Positions 1 to 10,430 of a stretch of DNA of 64,000 nt are shown one piece after another. The notes under the pieces were generated by a model. It did not search any database, was not told the DNA's origin, and was given only the letters and a program-made list of their open reading frames with translations. Origin of the DNA: Hexactinellida sp. DTS-2022 (Eukaryota; Porifera; Hexactinellida); contig JAPNXP010000004.1 in NCBI GenBank assembly GCA_028753945.1, positions 4,278,001 through 4,342,000 on the forward strand. Reading direction: 5' to 3'. A program made the position numbers and the translations under genes. Each line of letters starts with the position of its first letter. Within the stretch, counting starts at the first letter, position 1.

Positions 1-626
1 TTTACTTCTGCGAGAATATTATTGCACTCTTAATTAATATACTGACGTAATTAATTATAATTAATTCAGTCAGTATATTACTTATATAGATGCTTATAAT
101 TTGTTTATTAGGGGTTATCGAGAGTGCTTAATTGAAATTTGATAACAAAATAATTAATTAATTATTCATGACAAAATAATTTAATTTAATAATTGTAAGT
201 TGACATTGAAATTGGTGTTAAATAATAAATAATATTAATTATTATTTATACTAATTAATTAAATATCATAAATCTCAGAAATCAAATAAGATAGAAACAA
301 ACTTCCAATTTATCAATTGATCCTTATGCCACGTAACACCTATAAAAGTGGGTCTTGACACCTTGAGGTGATGATGACATCGTAAAAAAAATGTGTTTTC
401 ACAATTTTGTGAATTATATAATTCAAATGGGTCGGTTCGTTTTGGGTGATGACCCAGAGCTCACATAAATAATGCTGAGTCATCAGCCATTATATTCTAC
501 TGAAACTTGAATATCTTTGAAATGAAGTGAGCATAAACGAAATTTACAACTCACTAAGGGTCGTTGCCTACAGAAACACCTTTTTGAAATAATTTAACAC
601 CTTCATAGTGATGATGACATGGGGAT

Positions 627-753
627 AAAAAAATCCAAAATTGCAGCTGTGCCGACAGCATGTTCCATTGGAGGCACTATCAATAAGCCACCACCAAAAT
701 ATAGTGCCACCAAAGGAACATGCGTCGGCACAGCTGCAATTTTGGATTTTTTT
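627..753 (+). repeat. Snap-back hairpin, copy 1
   Basis: Two arms of about 53 nt (AAAATCCAAAATTGCAGCTG... and ...CAGCTGCAATTTTGGATTTT) pair almost perfectly around a loop rich in CCACCAAAAT. The left arm carries one unpaired A (GCCGAC-A-GCATG against CATGCGTCGGC). Here the inner stem reads GCAGCTGTGCC/GGCACAGCTGC. Confidence 0.9.
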
Positions 754-1211
754 ATGACAAATTAATTGAACTTAATAATTGTATGTTGACATTGAAATTG
801 GTGTCATATTATAAATAATATTAATAATTATTTATACTAATTAATTAAATATCATAAATCTCAGAGATCATAGAAGATAGAAACAAACTTTCAATATATC
901 AATTGGTCCTTATGACACGTGCCACCTATACAAGTGGGTCTTGACACCTTGAGGTGATGATGACATCGTTAAAAAAATGTGTTTTTACAATTTTGTTAAT
1001 TCGATATTTAAAATGGGTTAGTTAATGTTGGTTGATGACCCAACACCCACTTAAAAAATGCTGAGTCATTACAGATTATATTCTACTGAAACTTGAATAT
1101 CTCTTTAATGAAGTGAGCTGAATGGAAACTTCCACCACTCTAAAGGGTCGTTGCCTTCTGAAACACCTTTCTGAAATAATTTAACACCTTCATAGTGATG
1201 ATGACATGGCG

Positions 1212-1347
1212 AAAAAAAAAATCCAAAATTGCAGCCTGTGCCGACAGCATGTTCCTTTGGAGGCACTATCAATAAACCAACAACAAAATATAGTGCCACC
1301 AAAGGATCATGCGTCGGCACAGGCTGCAATTTTGGATTTTTTTTTTT
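1212..1347 (+). repeat. Snap-back hairpin, copy 2
   Basis: This has the same architecture as the copy at 627, with stem variant GCAGCCTGTGCC/GGCACAGGCTGC, so both arms differ from copy 1 in a matched way. It is followed by CCGTAGACGGTGCC, which is shared with the copy at 2644. Confidence 0.9.
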
Positions 1348-2643
1348 CTCCGTAGACGGTGCCCTGGCCAGAGCTTTGGAGTTGATGGGCTAAAACTTGG
1401 CATGTAGGTGCGATTGGACCGTCTAATTTGCACCTGGGGTTACGATTTTTGATCAACAAATTTTGGACACATTTTTGACACCTTTCAAAATTTGTCTGGT
1501 CCATAACTAAAAAGATGTTTTACTAAACCCCCAAATTTTATTTCATATTTTGATTCACCATAAAATTCTGCGTCTGATGGGAGAATAAATTTTTCAATAA
1601 AGGGGTCAATTTCTGCCATAAATGGGGGTTGAAATTTCTTTGTTTACTCACACTTCAATTGCAGTAAAGTGTTAAATCTAATTCTATTGTTTCAACTTGT
1701 TATAATTATATTGATTTAACTTGTTAAATCCTACTCTAGTGATTCAACTTGCGATAATTATATTGATTTAACTTATAAATTCCAGCTGGCTTCTATTTAA
1801 TTGTAGTATTACTATACAATGGATTAAATAAAATATAATGATATAAGGAATTTGTTGACTAAACTCAAATCACCGTGGATAGATAACATTGCTAAAATAA
1901 ATAACTAATAATTTAATTTATTATCAATAAGTAATGAATGAATGGCATTAAACTAAAGATGGTTTATGATAGAACCGTTAAGATTTTACATACCACAACA
2001 ACGACAGATTATGTGATTATATTTACTTCTGCGTTAATATTATTGCACTGTTAATATACTGACGTAATTAATTATAATTAATTCAGTCAGTATATGACTT
2101 ATATAGATGCTCCCAATTTGTTTATTAGGGGTTATCGAGTGTGCGGAATTGAAATTTGATGGACAAATTAATTTATTTATTATTTATGACAAAATAATTA
2201 AACTTAATAAATATAAGTTGACATTGAAATTGGTGTTAAATTATAAATAATATTAATAATTATATATACTAATTAATTAAATATCATAAATCTCAGAGAT
2301 CATAGAAGATAGAAACAAACTTTCAATTTATCAATTGGTCCTTATGGCACGTGCCACCTATACAAGTGGGTCTTGACATCTTGAGGTGATGATGACATCG
2401 TTAAAAAAATGTGTTTTTACAATTTTGTTAATTCGATATTAAAAATGGGTTAGTTCATGTTGGGTGATGACCCAACACTCACATAAAAAATGCTGAGTCA
2501 TCAGTTGTTATATTCTACTCAAACTTGAATATCGCTAAAAGAAAGTGAACTAAAACGAAACTTCCACCACTCTAAGGGTCGATGCCTTCTGTAACACCTT
2601 TTTGAAATGATTTAACACCTTTATAGTGATGATGACTTGGCGG

Positions 2644-2774
2644 AAAAAAAATCCAAAATTGCATCCTGTGCCGACAGCATGTTCCATTGGAGGCACTATC
2701 AATAAACCACCAACAAAATATAGTGCCACCCAAGGAACATGCGTCGGCACAGGATGCAATTTTGGATTTTTTTT
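2644..2774 (+). repeat. Snap-back hairpin, copy 3
   Basis: Same element with stem variant GCATCCTGTGCC/GGCACAGGATGC. The G-to-T change in the left arm is matched by C-to-A in the right arm relative to copy 2. The unpaired A is kept. Confidence 0.9.
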
Positions 2775-3513
2775 CTTTCTCCGTAGACGGTGCCTTGACC
2801 ACACCTGTATACATTGAGGACTGTAACTTGGCATGTAGTTGCGAAATGACCGTCTAATTTGCACCTGGGGTTACGATTTTTGATCAAATAATTTTAACAC
2901 CTATTTAAACTAATTATGGCTCATAACATGAAATAATTAATATTGAGCTTGATAAAATTTACACATACGGATAGAGAATTAATTTCTACACCTTTTGGCA
3001 ATTCACAAATGTTCAATTTAGCCTAGGTTTGTGCCATAATTGGGGTGCCAATCTCCTGTTTTTCCTCACACTTGAGATTCAGTAAACTGTTAAATCCAAT
3101 TCTATTGTTTCAACTTGTAATAATTATATTGAATTTTATTCTATTGTTTCAACTTGTAATAATTATATTGATTTAACTTGTTAAATCTTTCACTATTGTT
3201 TCAACTTGCGATAATTATATTGATTCAACTTATAAATTCCAGCTGGCTTCTATTTAATTGTAGTATTACTATACAATGGATTAAATAAAATACAATAATA
3301 TAAGGAATTTGTTGACTAAACTCAAATCACCGTGGATAACATTGCTAAAATAACTAACTAATAATATAATTTATTATCAATACATAATGAATGAATGGCA
3401 TTAAACTCTAGATGGTTTATGATAGAAACAAACTTCAAATTTATCTACCGTTCCTTGTGACTCGGACCAAATAACAAATGCTTCTTCACACCTTGGGCGT
3501 TGATGACTTGGCG

Positions 3514-3640
3514 AAAAAAAATCCAAAATTGCAGCCTGCGCCGACAGCATGTTCCTTTGGAGGCACTATCAATAAACCAACAAAAATATATAGTGCCACC
3601 AAAGGAACATGCGTCGGCACAGGCTGCAATTTTGGATTTT
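3514..3640 (+). repeat. Snap-back hairpin, copy 4
   Basis: Same element, with the left flank CACCTTGGGCGTTGATGACTTGGCG shared with the copy at 59473. Its right end is joined directly to a block (GTTATTGCCTGGCTCAG...) that recurs at 56417. Confidence 0.9.
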
Positions 3641-4427
3641 GTTATTGCCTGGCTCAGATTAAATGCGAAAATTATAAAAATTTCTAGGGACATGCAATAC
3701 ATTCTGTTTTATAATGTGACAAAATTATTTGTCGATTGAACCAAAAGTGTAAGAGCTGAATCCAAATTAGATCCTACGTGACGTCACATTCCCATAAATT
3801 GGTATACGTGTGTCTCATTGTATGTTGTGTTATCATCTAAAATTGTGGGCGAATCGAATAAAAACTGAATGAGTTATCCCCAAATATGTTCGTTTATGAC
3901 TTCATAATCCCGTTATTTCTCTTAGAAAACCAATAGATTGTTGTCAGCGTGTAAAATTATCCATGCATGCCAATTTTCAGCTTTCTAGGACTCGTAGTCT
4001 TTCCTATTAATTCTGGACAAACACACACACAAACACACACATGCACTTTGCTATACCTGTGTTGGTACGATACACTATTTATGGTTGATTAGTGTAGGGA
4101 CTAATTAATTAACTGTGTCACAATCAGAAGAAAAAATGGGAATTCGTGAACTGCTATCAGGTGTAGAAATTTAGTGTACGTCTAATGCTTTGAATTTTCT
4201 ACAAATCGGAGCAAAATTGGGAAGCTAGTACAAAATATCAGTTTTTCGCAACTGTGACGTCATAATCCGGTTATTTTGTTTCAAAAACGAATAGATCGTT
4301 GTCGCAGTACAAAATTACTCCTGTATACAAATTTTCAGCTTTCTGGGACTCGTAGTCTTTCCAATTAATTCTGGACAAACACACAAACACACAAACAAAC
4401 AAACACACAACAATTCCTCTTTTTATA
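3641..4427 (-). repeat. Truncated Helitron-like element(s), 5' region
   Basis: Positions 3641-4040 are repeated almost base for base at 56417-56830, in the same orientation. Both copies end in the block ACTCGTAGTCTTTCC, AATTCTGGACAAAC and an (AAAC/ACAC)n run. A second related 5' region (4250-4427) abuts the next element head to tail. Read on the minus strand, the terminus AAAAGAGGAATTGTTGTG followed by (GTTT)n resembles Helitron 5' ends. No ORF is present, so these are non-autonomous. Confidence 0.55.
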
Positions 4428-5015
4428 TACGAGCCCTTCGGTCTCGGTCGCTTCGCGACGGATCGCTCTCTCACAAAAGTCGCGAAGCGACTTTTGTTTG
4501 TTCGTATTAGGCACTACGCGATACAATTAACGGCCGCTTCGCGGCCTTTCCCTCCCCAAAAGCAATCACATTAATAATGAGCTTTAATAGCTCAATAAAT
4601 TTCAGTTGCACGATAAGAAAGCTCGAATCAAAATAATACTAAAAGAAAAACAGGCAATAGAATAGACTAATGATTGATTGGTTAAATGAATTTATTTTCA
4701 ATCAATCAAATTGAGCCTCAGAAAATATTTCTATTATGCACAATCTATTTATACTAATTGATGAAATCTGCTAATCCATACTAACAAACCCTCGAATTTA
4801 ATTGGCTAACATATTTTGTCACCTTCAAATGTGAATATTTCTCTTCAAAAACCAATAGATCGTTGCGCAGTACAAAATTACCCCTGTATACAAATTTTCA
4901 GCTTTCTGGGACTCGTAGTCTTTCCAATTAATTCTGGACAAACAAACAAACACACAAACAAACACACAACAATTCCTCTTTTTATATATATACGTAGATA
5001 GATAGATAGATAGAT
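4428..5015 (-). mobile_element. Non-autonomous Helitron-like element
   Basis: On the minus strand it starts with TCTATCTATCTACG...AAAAGAGGAATTGTTGTGTG and a GTTT-rich run. It ends with GC-rich hairpins (GGCCGC-TTC-GCGGCC near 4531; ACAAAAGTCGC-GAA-GCGACTTTTGT at 4473-4497) and GACCGAAGGGCTCGTATA. A nearly full copy in the opposite orientation lies at 63026-63617. It encodes no protein. Its 5' end sits about 20 nt inside the intron following the last RNF213-like exon in the window. Confidence 0.6.
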
Positions 5016-5034
5016 GGATATACGTATTACTAAC

Positions 5035-5149
5035 CTCCAAGCAATGAACAAAGAGTCTAATTATTTCTGTAGCATCTAAATCTTGAGATCCCTCTTGTGA
5101 AATAAGTAAATTTACAAAATCAGACATCCTGTTGCGAACTACTTCATAT
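5035..5149 (-). CDS. RNF213-like: RNF213-like gene, exon 10 (last one visible)
   Basis: The exon lies between the acceptor TCGTTAG and the donor GTTAGT. It starts with one base that completes an Arg codon left by the upstream exon, and ends in phase 0. It encodes the stretch RYEVVRNRMSDFVNLL...LFVHCLE, which by position fits the helical region just after the RING of RNF213. No continuation exon can be found between 5034 and 1, where everything is repeat DNA. The C-terminal part of the protein therefore lies beyond the window or is lost. Confidence 0.7.
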
Positions 5150-5227
5150 CTAACGAAACACAAATTTTATTATATATACTTATTATCCAAAGTATCAGCG
5201 CTATAAACGAGCAGTTTCAAATAGTAC

Positions 5228-5488
5228 CTCTCTTTTAACAAAAGTTGTAGGAGAAACATTCTGAAAGAGAGCGAAGGCTTTAGTATTCCTTCCTTAAATA
5301 ACATTTGATCTTTGGCGCTTAAATCTCTATTTATACTCGTATCAAGTGTGATGTACTTAAACAGGAGATCTATCAATTCTTCTTCATCTGACAATGGAGC
5401 ATTAACAGTAAAACTAATATTTGAAATAACATCTACGAGACACCTCATCGCATTCTGGATGACACATTTCTGCACTCGCTTAAGATTC
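5228..5488 (-). CDS. RNF213-like: RNF213-like gene, exon 9
   Basis: The exon is bounded by CTATTTAG and a GTACTA donor. Its first base completes the codon left by the RING exon (AA|G), and its 261 nt leave AG for the next exon. It encodes NLKRVQKC...SDEEELIDLLFKYI...FRMFLLQLLLKER, an all-helical segment typical of the region after the RING in RNF213. The intron separating it from the RING exon (5489-9784) is 4.3 kb long and consists mostly of inserted elements. Confidence 0.75.
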
Positions 5489-5663
5489 CTAAATAGAATA
5501 GATTAATCAGAAATAGTCCAAATTACTTTTGAGTCCCATTTGTAGGGTTTCATTTGGAGGGGTCTGCCCAAATTTAGGGGGATTCCCCCAAATCTGTAAA
5601 CATTAAAACGTATTTGGGGGACTCCTCATTTATGGGGCATCTCCCATTTGTGCCACCCATGGC

Positions 5664-6441
5664 CTACTTAATATACGGCTAGATATGTCACCGAGAAGGC
5701 CATAAAACGAGAAGGCCAGTTTATAATTTACATTTTAGGATAAACTATGCCTCCTATTGTTGTTATTTGGATTGTATATGGGGTAATCAACCATTTCGAG
5801 TCCATTAGAACCACTTTTGAGAATCTCAGATTTGTGGTTAAGCTGTTTAGGCGCCATTTAATGATGACACCACAAATATACAAATGTAAAATTCGAGTCT
5901 AAAGAACTGCGAGAAAATGAAAATAATTTGCTAATATACTTAGAATACATTTTCCGAATATATAATGAGAATGAATACTATATATAAACCAGCAATTATT
6001 AACATTTTATGTACAAAAATCGTAAGTTTTAATTCGGATACTACTTGTATTTTAGCATGTGGTTGCTTAATAATTTTTAATTTTTTAGAATGTCGCCATT
6101 TTGTGATTTAGAAGCCTTTGGGGTATGAAATATATCCCTATATTAGTATTCCTTTTATAAAATTATTAGAAAGTAGGAAGAAACTGAAATTTAAGATATT
6201 TGAAAAATTTCATTTTACCATAAATTGTTACCGTCATCATTAAATTGCGCCTAAACAGCTTAACCATAAATTTGAGATTCTCAAAAGTGGTTCTAATGGA
6301 ATCGCAATGGTTGATTACCCCATATACAACCAAAATAACAACAATAGGAGGCATATTTTATCCTAAAATTAAAATTAGAAACTGGCCTTCTCGTTTTATG
6401 GCCTTCTCGGTGACATATCTAGCCGTATATTAAGTAGGCCA
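5664..6441. repeat. Foldback element with ~220-bp inverted arms
   Basis: The segment starting CATGGCCTACTTAATATACGG (5660-5890) is repeated inverted at 6228-6445. The arms contain the shared blocks CGAGAAGGCC, GGGGTAATCAACCATT and GCTGTTTAGGCGCCA. The centre is AT-rich and noncoding. It lies in the large RNF213-like intron. A second copy, inverted and split by another insertion, lies at 55088-57180. Confidence 0.85.
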
Positions 6442-6483
6442 TGTGCCACCCTAAATTTGGGGAGTCCCCAAAAATACCCACAG

Positions 6484-6621
6484 CAGAGGCAGCGCTAGGG
6501 TGGGGCCAGGTGGGGCCTGTACTCCCCTTCATTAATGTAAGTGTGCCCCAGTTTAATAGTCTGTGCCCCACCTGTGACGCATTTGTGCCCCACCAGTGGC
6601 GACTGGCTAGCGCCACCACTA
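6484..6621. mobile_element. hAT-type MITE
   Basis: A 138-bp GC-rich element begins CAGAGGCAGCGCTAG and ends CTAGCGCCACCACTA. It is flanked on both sides by the 8-bp duplication ACCCACAG (6476-6483 and 6622-6629). The interrupted host repeat exists uninterrupted, in inverted orientation, at about 9240-9400, which serves as an empty site. Confidence 0.8.
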
Positions 6622-7354
6622 ACCCACAGTAACTCACTTTAGGGTGAGTCCCCCTCAATTTTTTGTTTTGATTTGTGAAATTTGGGTTGCCCAAGGCTTT
6701 TTAGTGTGCTTGTTGCAGTGTAACGCGTATCCGGTATGAACGCGTTGACACCGAGTACGCGTTTAAACAGCAACATATATCGCAGTTTGGGTGTAATAAT
6801 AATTAGAGGCCTGTAGCTAGAATGTGATAGTGGGTGGGGCTATGAGAATTGCATGGGGGGCTGAGTCTCAAATATCAAAGGTTAATCCAATGGTTAAATA
6901 TATCACAAAAGTTAAGAGAATTCTCAGTTGGGGAAAAGCTCTCATTGACGGGAAGGAAGTGTGTCAGTGTACTTAGTTTTGAATTTTGGATGTATCATCA
7001 TCATCATCAACATCATCACTTTATCATGATGACGTCAAACCAGTTTGGTGGATTTATCCATTTAGAATATTTTAACAAAAAATTATGTCTATCTATGCTC
7101 ACTCGCGAGTTACTAATCTCCGAATATATGATGACAAAGCAAAATCTTGATCCGCATTCAGTGGCGGTCGCAGGATCTGATCAGCCCGGGGCAGGGGCGG
7201 GGCTACGATTAAGCCTCCGGGGCATGTTTTGCTTTATGTTCTAAGGAACAGTGCTTCTACATCACAAACGTCCAACTGGATGGAAACCACCCTTAATACC
7301 ATGGGTCACCCTAAAGTACTTACGTAATCCCCACTCAAATTATATCTACTAGTA

Positions 7355-7490
7355 CAGGGGTTCCCAACCTTTCTCAGGCGCGTACCCCTTATATACAAAT
7401 GTAGGGGATACGCGTACCCCCTCCCATTAACAGTAATGTAGACTTTTTAGCTTCCACGTATCCTATCCTAGGTTGGGAACCACTGCACTG
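7355..7490. mobile_element. hAT-type MITE (CAGGGGTTCCCAACCT family)
   Basis: Inverted ends CAGGGGTTCCCAACCT and AGGTTGGGAACCACTG are flanked by TACTAGTA and TATTAGTA. A relative of the same family lies at 26796-27103. Confidence 0.7.
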
Positions 7491-7547
7491 TATTAGTAGT
7501 TTGGAATACGATTATCATATAATAATTCCTTTTAATAATGTTAATTC

Positions 7548-7787
7548 CATAGGCGTCGGATCCACCCGGCTACCCGGCACATTCCCAAAGTCCTAGAACC
7601 GTGTAGATCGATGAAGCGTCCGCTAACCCGGCCACCCGCCCGCATGCACTGTTGCACATAAACCCTTGCATGAACTCGCAGCGAGACGCATGCCGTGAAC
7701 ATAGCGGCCCCTGAATCGATTGGCCCGGCCCTGGAGACTTCGGGTCGGGCGGCCCGAAGTCTAGCGGGCCCATTTCCGACGCCTATG
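7548..7787. mobile_element. hAT-type MITE
   Basis: Inverted ends CATAGGCGTCGGA and TCCGACGCCTATG flank a 240-bp GC-rich core. Target copies are GTTAATTC and GTTAATTG. Confidence 0.75.
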
Positions 7788-8423
7788 GTTAATTGGTATA
7801 GTTTGGTAAATATAAAAACATCTAAGAACAGATTTTTTATAGTCGCTTTTGTTCGATGAATTGAATTTACGAGGTTCAAGTTCAAAAGAATCAATCAATT
7901 AGAGTATTCCATCACAGGAATATTCTAGTTGATTAATGTAACAATAGTAAATTCTACAAAAAGATTAGGATGGCAATTCAACCCGATGTCTACCCGGGGC
8001 GAAAAGCAACTCAGGACCCGGGGCCGGGACAGAGTCTACTAGATCTGGGGCATTTGCCCCGGTTTCCTCCCCCCCCCCTGGGACCGCCACTGTCCGCAAT
8101 TAAGTGCCAAATCCATGTTCCGATTTGAATGGGAATGAAATAAGCTTCAGAAGACATCACTTAACACCTTTTGTACTAATAACAAGTTTCTACTGTGTAG
8201 ATATTTCGTACAATAAACATAACAAAATATCGTAAAATGCTTCGTAATCGTGGTAATTAGCATATATCGATTGTATACCGAAGTGCACTGCACATCCACA
8301 TACATGTTCACACCCTAGGGAAATATTTCAGGACATTATCACCTAACTCTATTCAAGGCAGCGGGTGCAGCCGAACATCACGATTTTCGAACCTATAATA
8401 ATAGAAATTGGATTTTCAATCCA

Positions 8424-9190
8424 ACGAGCCCTTCGGTCTCGGTCGCTTCGCGACGGATAACTCAAACACTACGCGGTCTCGCTATAGACAATATATATTA
8501 ACATTTAAAAATTAAAAATTTTGAATTCGTACTCAGCATATTTGTTTACCTATAATTCCCTTTGGAAGCTAGCCTAAAGGTTCCTTTTGACTTTTCAATT
8601 TAGTAAACAAAATAATTAAATATTCATATTGGAAAATTATAAATTCGAAATTCAAAATCGGTATCGTATCCTTGTTTACCTATAGTAACATTCGGAAGTT
8701 AGTTTACCTTATTATAGGAAATTAACGCGCCATGAAATTAACGCGAATTTCTCCAAATCGCGTTAATTTCCTTCGCGATAATTTCATGGAGCGTTAATTT
8801 CCATAACCTTAATTTCCTGCTATTTAGCAAAATTATACAATGGATGGACAAACTTCCGAGCTACATATTTTCAGATGTGCAACTAGGTTGAAAGGATATA
8901 CCATGTCTATCAAGTAGATTGAAAGCCTATTTGGGCACAATAAATGGTATTTAATCAGGAGATTAATAATCCTGAATTTTTTCTAAAATTTATTCGCGTT
9001 AATTTCATGTATTTGAAAATGTTCAGCTCCAATTCGCGTTAATTTCATGGAGCGTCAATTTCCTTCGCGTTAATTTCATGGCGCGTTAATTTCCTATAAT
9101 AAGGTATATCTCAAATAAAATGCGGTTTCTATTCCCCCATAACTTAAAACAATCCGGACAAACGACAAACCAACAATCGAGTTTTAATTA
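8424..9190 (-). mobile_element. Helitron-like element interrupted by a MITE
   Basis: On the plus strand it runs from AACGAGCCCTTCGGTCTCGG with the TCGCTTCGCGA hairpin to TAACATTCGGAAGTTAG, then on to ATGCGGTTTCTATTCCCCC, AATCCGGACAAAC and AACAATCGAG. The same order is seen in the copies at 24190-25215 and 63620-64000. It lies in the RNF213-like intron. Confidence 0.6.
8707..9102. mobile_element. MITE with repeated GCGTTAATTTC motifs, TA target site
   Basis: Perfect inverted ends of about 35 bp start CCTTATTATAGGAAATTAACG. The element is flanked by TA on both sides and inserted into the Helitron-like copy between GGAAGTTAGTT and TATCTC, a junction that is intact in the related copy near 24430. 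The motif CGCGTTAATTTCATGG is repeated several times in each arm. Confidence 0.85.
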
Positions 9191-9439
9191 ATAATCAATC
9201 CAATATATGTATAGTATAGGAACGCACTATAAAGCCTATACTTAGCCTAGGGGCAACCCCAAATTTCACAAATCAAAAATCAAATTTGAGGTCTCCCCTA
9301 AATATGGGGGGACTCCCCCCAAAGTGAGTCTCTGTGGGTATTTTGGGTGAGACTCCCCGAAATTTGGGGAGGCCCCCCCGAATAAAACCCTACACCATTC
9401 ACTAGAATATGTGTAGTGATCCATTGATTAACAATGATA

Positions 9440-9624
9440 CAGTTGACTCCGCTTAATAGGGACAGTTTTGTTCAATGGTAGTTTGACCCAATTAAGCGGA
9501 GAAATCTAATAACCGAAAATATTTTTAGTCAAACTGTAATTCCGTCCTATAAATCCTATTAAATTTTGACCCCATTAAGCGGATAAATCTATTAACCGGT
9601 GGCTCTATTAAGCGGAGTATATTG
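9440..9624. mobile_element. pogo/Tigger-like MITE (185 bp)
   Basis: It starts CAGTTGACTCCGCTTAAT after a TA and ends in the degenerate inverted copy ATTAAGCGGAGTATATTG before a TA. Internal ATTAAGCGGA motifs recur in both orientations. An equally long relative lies at 23903-24087. Confidence 0.75.
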
Positions 9625-9784
9625 TAGTAAATCTGTTTCCAACACACACTTGCTTGTGAAAGATTCATCCACTTTGTGATAAATAGGAGCTCAAACGAAT
9701 AGACAAAAATATTTAATTTTTTTCTGATTATATATTTCCCCTAAGATACTACTTTTATATTAATATATGCTACAATTTGCATAC

Positions 9785-9964
9785 TTAAACTTCTCTTCAT
9801 CTACTTCATTGCGAAATGAAGTTCCGAATCCTATAGAGTCAGTTTCTGAGATAGTGCCTTCTCCTGAAACATTGCAAGTCCTACACTTCACTTGAGAGCA
9901 TTCTAGTAGGACTGGGTCAATAGGAGCAATATGACATACTAAACATTTTAGTTGGTAGGATTTG
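9785..9964 (-). CDS. RNF213-like: RNF213-like gene, exon 8: degenerate RING finger
   Basis: The exon is bounded by CCTCTAG and a GTATGC donor. It starts with one base completing a Cys codon and ends in phase 2, matching exons 7 and 9. It encodes CLVCHIAPIDPVLLEC-S-Q-VKCRTC. This aligns with the first six ligand positions of a C3HC4 RING, but the His position is Gln. The expected final Cys-Pro-x-Cys pair is absent from the following sequence (NVSGEGTISETDSIG...). It could therefore fold poorly or bind only one zinc. Whether this abolishes ligase activity is uncertain, because RNF213 is known to act largely through a different, C-terminal zinc module. Confidence 0.7.
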
Positions 9965-10144
9965 CTAGAGGATTAAGAAATGGAAAAATTAAAAGTAAGA
10001 TTTAAAGTCTGATGTAAACTCATTTCTAAATAATAACAAACATCTATATATAGACTTAAAAATCCTGACAAATAAACATCACACAAACAAACTCACAAAA
10101 ACGAGCTTTTTAATAATTTAAATTTACTTTAATCTTTTCCTTAC

Positions 10145-10245
10145 CATATCTCTTTACTTGACTCTTTAATCATTTTATTTAAGACAGAAAACATATTTTG
10201 AAAAGTGACACGTGAATGAAAGTCCGTACCAACACCAAATACCAT
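10145..10245 (-). CDS. RNF213-like: RNF213-like gene, exon 7
   Basis: The exon lies between the acceptor ATATCTAG and a GTAAGG donor. Its 101 nt start in phase 0 and end in phase 2, exactly as exons 6 and 8 require. It encodes MVFGVGTDFHSRVTFQN...KESSKEI. The call rests on splice-site fit and open frame; no motif is visible. Confidence 0.55.
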
Positions 10246-10327
10246 CTAGATATATATATTTAATGGATGAAAATCAAACAGAGAGAGAGAGAGTAATATT
10301 TCAATAATCGAAATTTTGTAAACTTAC

Positions 10328-10430
10328 TATAGGCATTCGAGAGACAGCTAGTTGTACTGGTTTCAACGACATATCGAGGGACAAATTTCTAATAAATAGA
10401 TCAATTGCGGTGATACCATTCCAAAGTTGT
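10328..10430 (-). CDS. RNF213-like: RNF213-like gene, exon 6
   Basis: The exon lies between TCTTCTAG and GTAAGT and encodes QLWNGITAIDLFIRNLSL...LAVSRMPI. It ends in phase 0, matching exon 7. It needs two bases from the preceding exon, and no good donor of that phase was found at the end of exon 5. The upstream junction is therefore unresolved: a small missed exon, a non-canonical donor or a lesion. Confidence 0.55.

Larger units (their letters stand above)
1..3640 (+). repeat. Left array of composite AT-rich repeat with hairpin cores
   Basis: This stretch is built from partial units of one noncoding repeat of about 1.4-2 kb. Unit starts (TTTACTTCTGCG followed by a short palindrome around CTGACGTAATTAATTATAATTAATTCAG) are at 1 and about 2022. 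Shared internal blocks (AAATTGGTGTTA, CACCTTGAGGTGATGATGACATCG, TGATGACCCAACAC) recur near 210, 800 and 2230. Each unit carries a snap-back hairpin (listed separately). The same units reappear at 58500-62000 and, inverted, at 47942-48630. No credible protein is encoded: the short ORFs here are translations of the hairpin arms. Confidence 0.85.
7159..8092. mobile_element. hAT-type non-autonomous element containing two further MITEs
   Basis: Termini CAGTGGCGGTCGCAGGAT and TGGGACCGCCACTG are inverted repeats, flanked by TCCGCATT and TCCGCAAT (7 of 8 bases match). Two smaller elements with their own target duplications lie inside (7355-7490, 7548-7787). No transposase ORF is present. Confidence 0.75.

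Noticed and set aside
1105-1329. Small proteins encoded in the repeats (ORFs of 60-107 codons reading PTHVPLVALYF or similar)
   Set aside because: They recur only because both strands of the snap-back hairpin happen to be open. They overlap in several frames and include loop sequence, with no coding constraint.
4435-4560. tRNA-like cloverleaf in the GC-rich hairpin cluster
   Set aside because: The stems are three simple hairpins without A and B box spacing or a T-loop; they match Helitron-like 3' ends in other copies.
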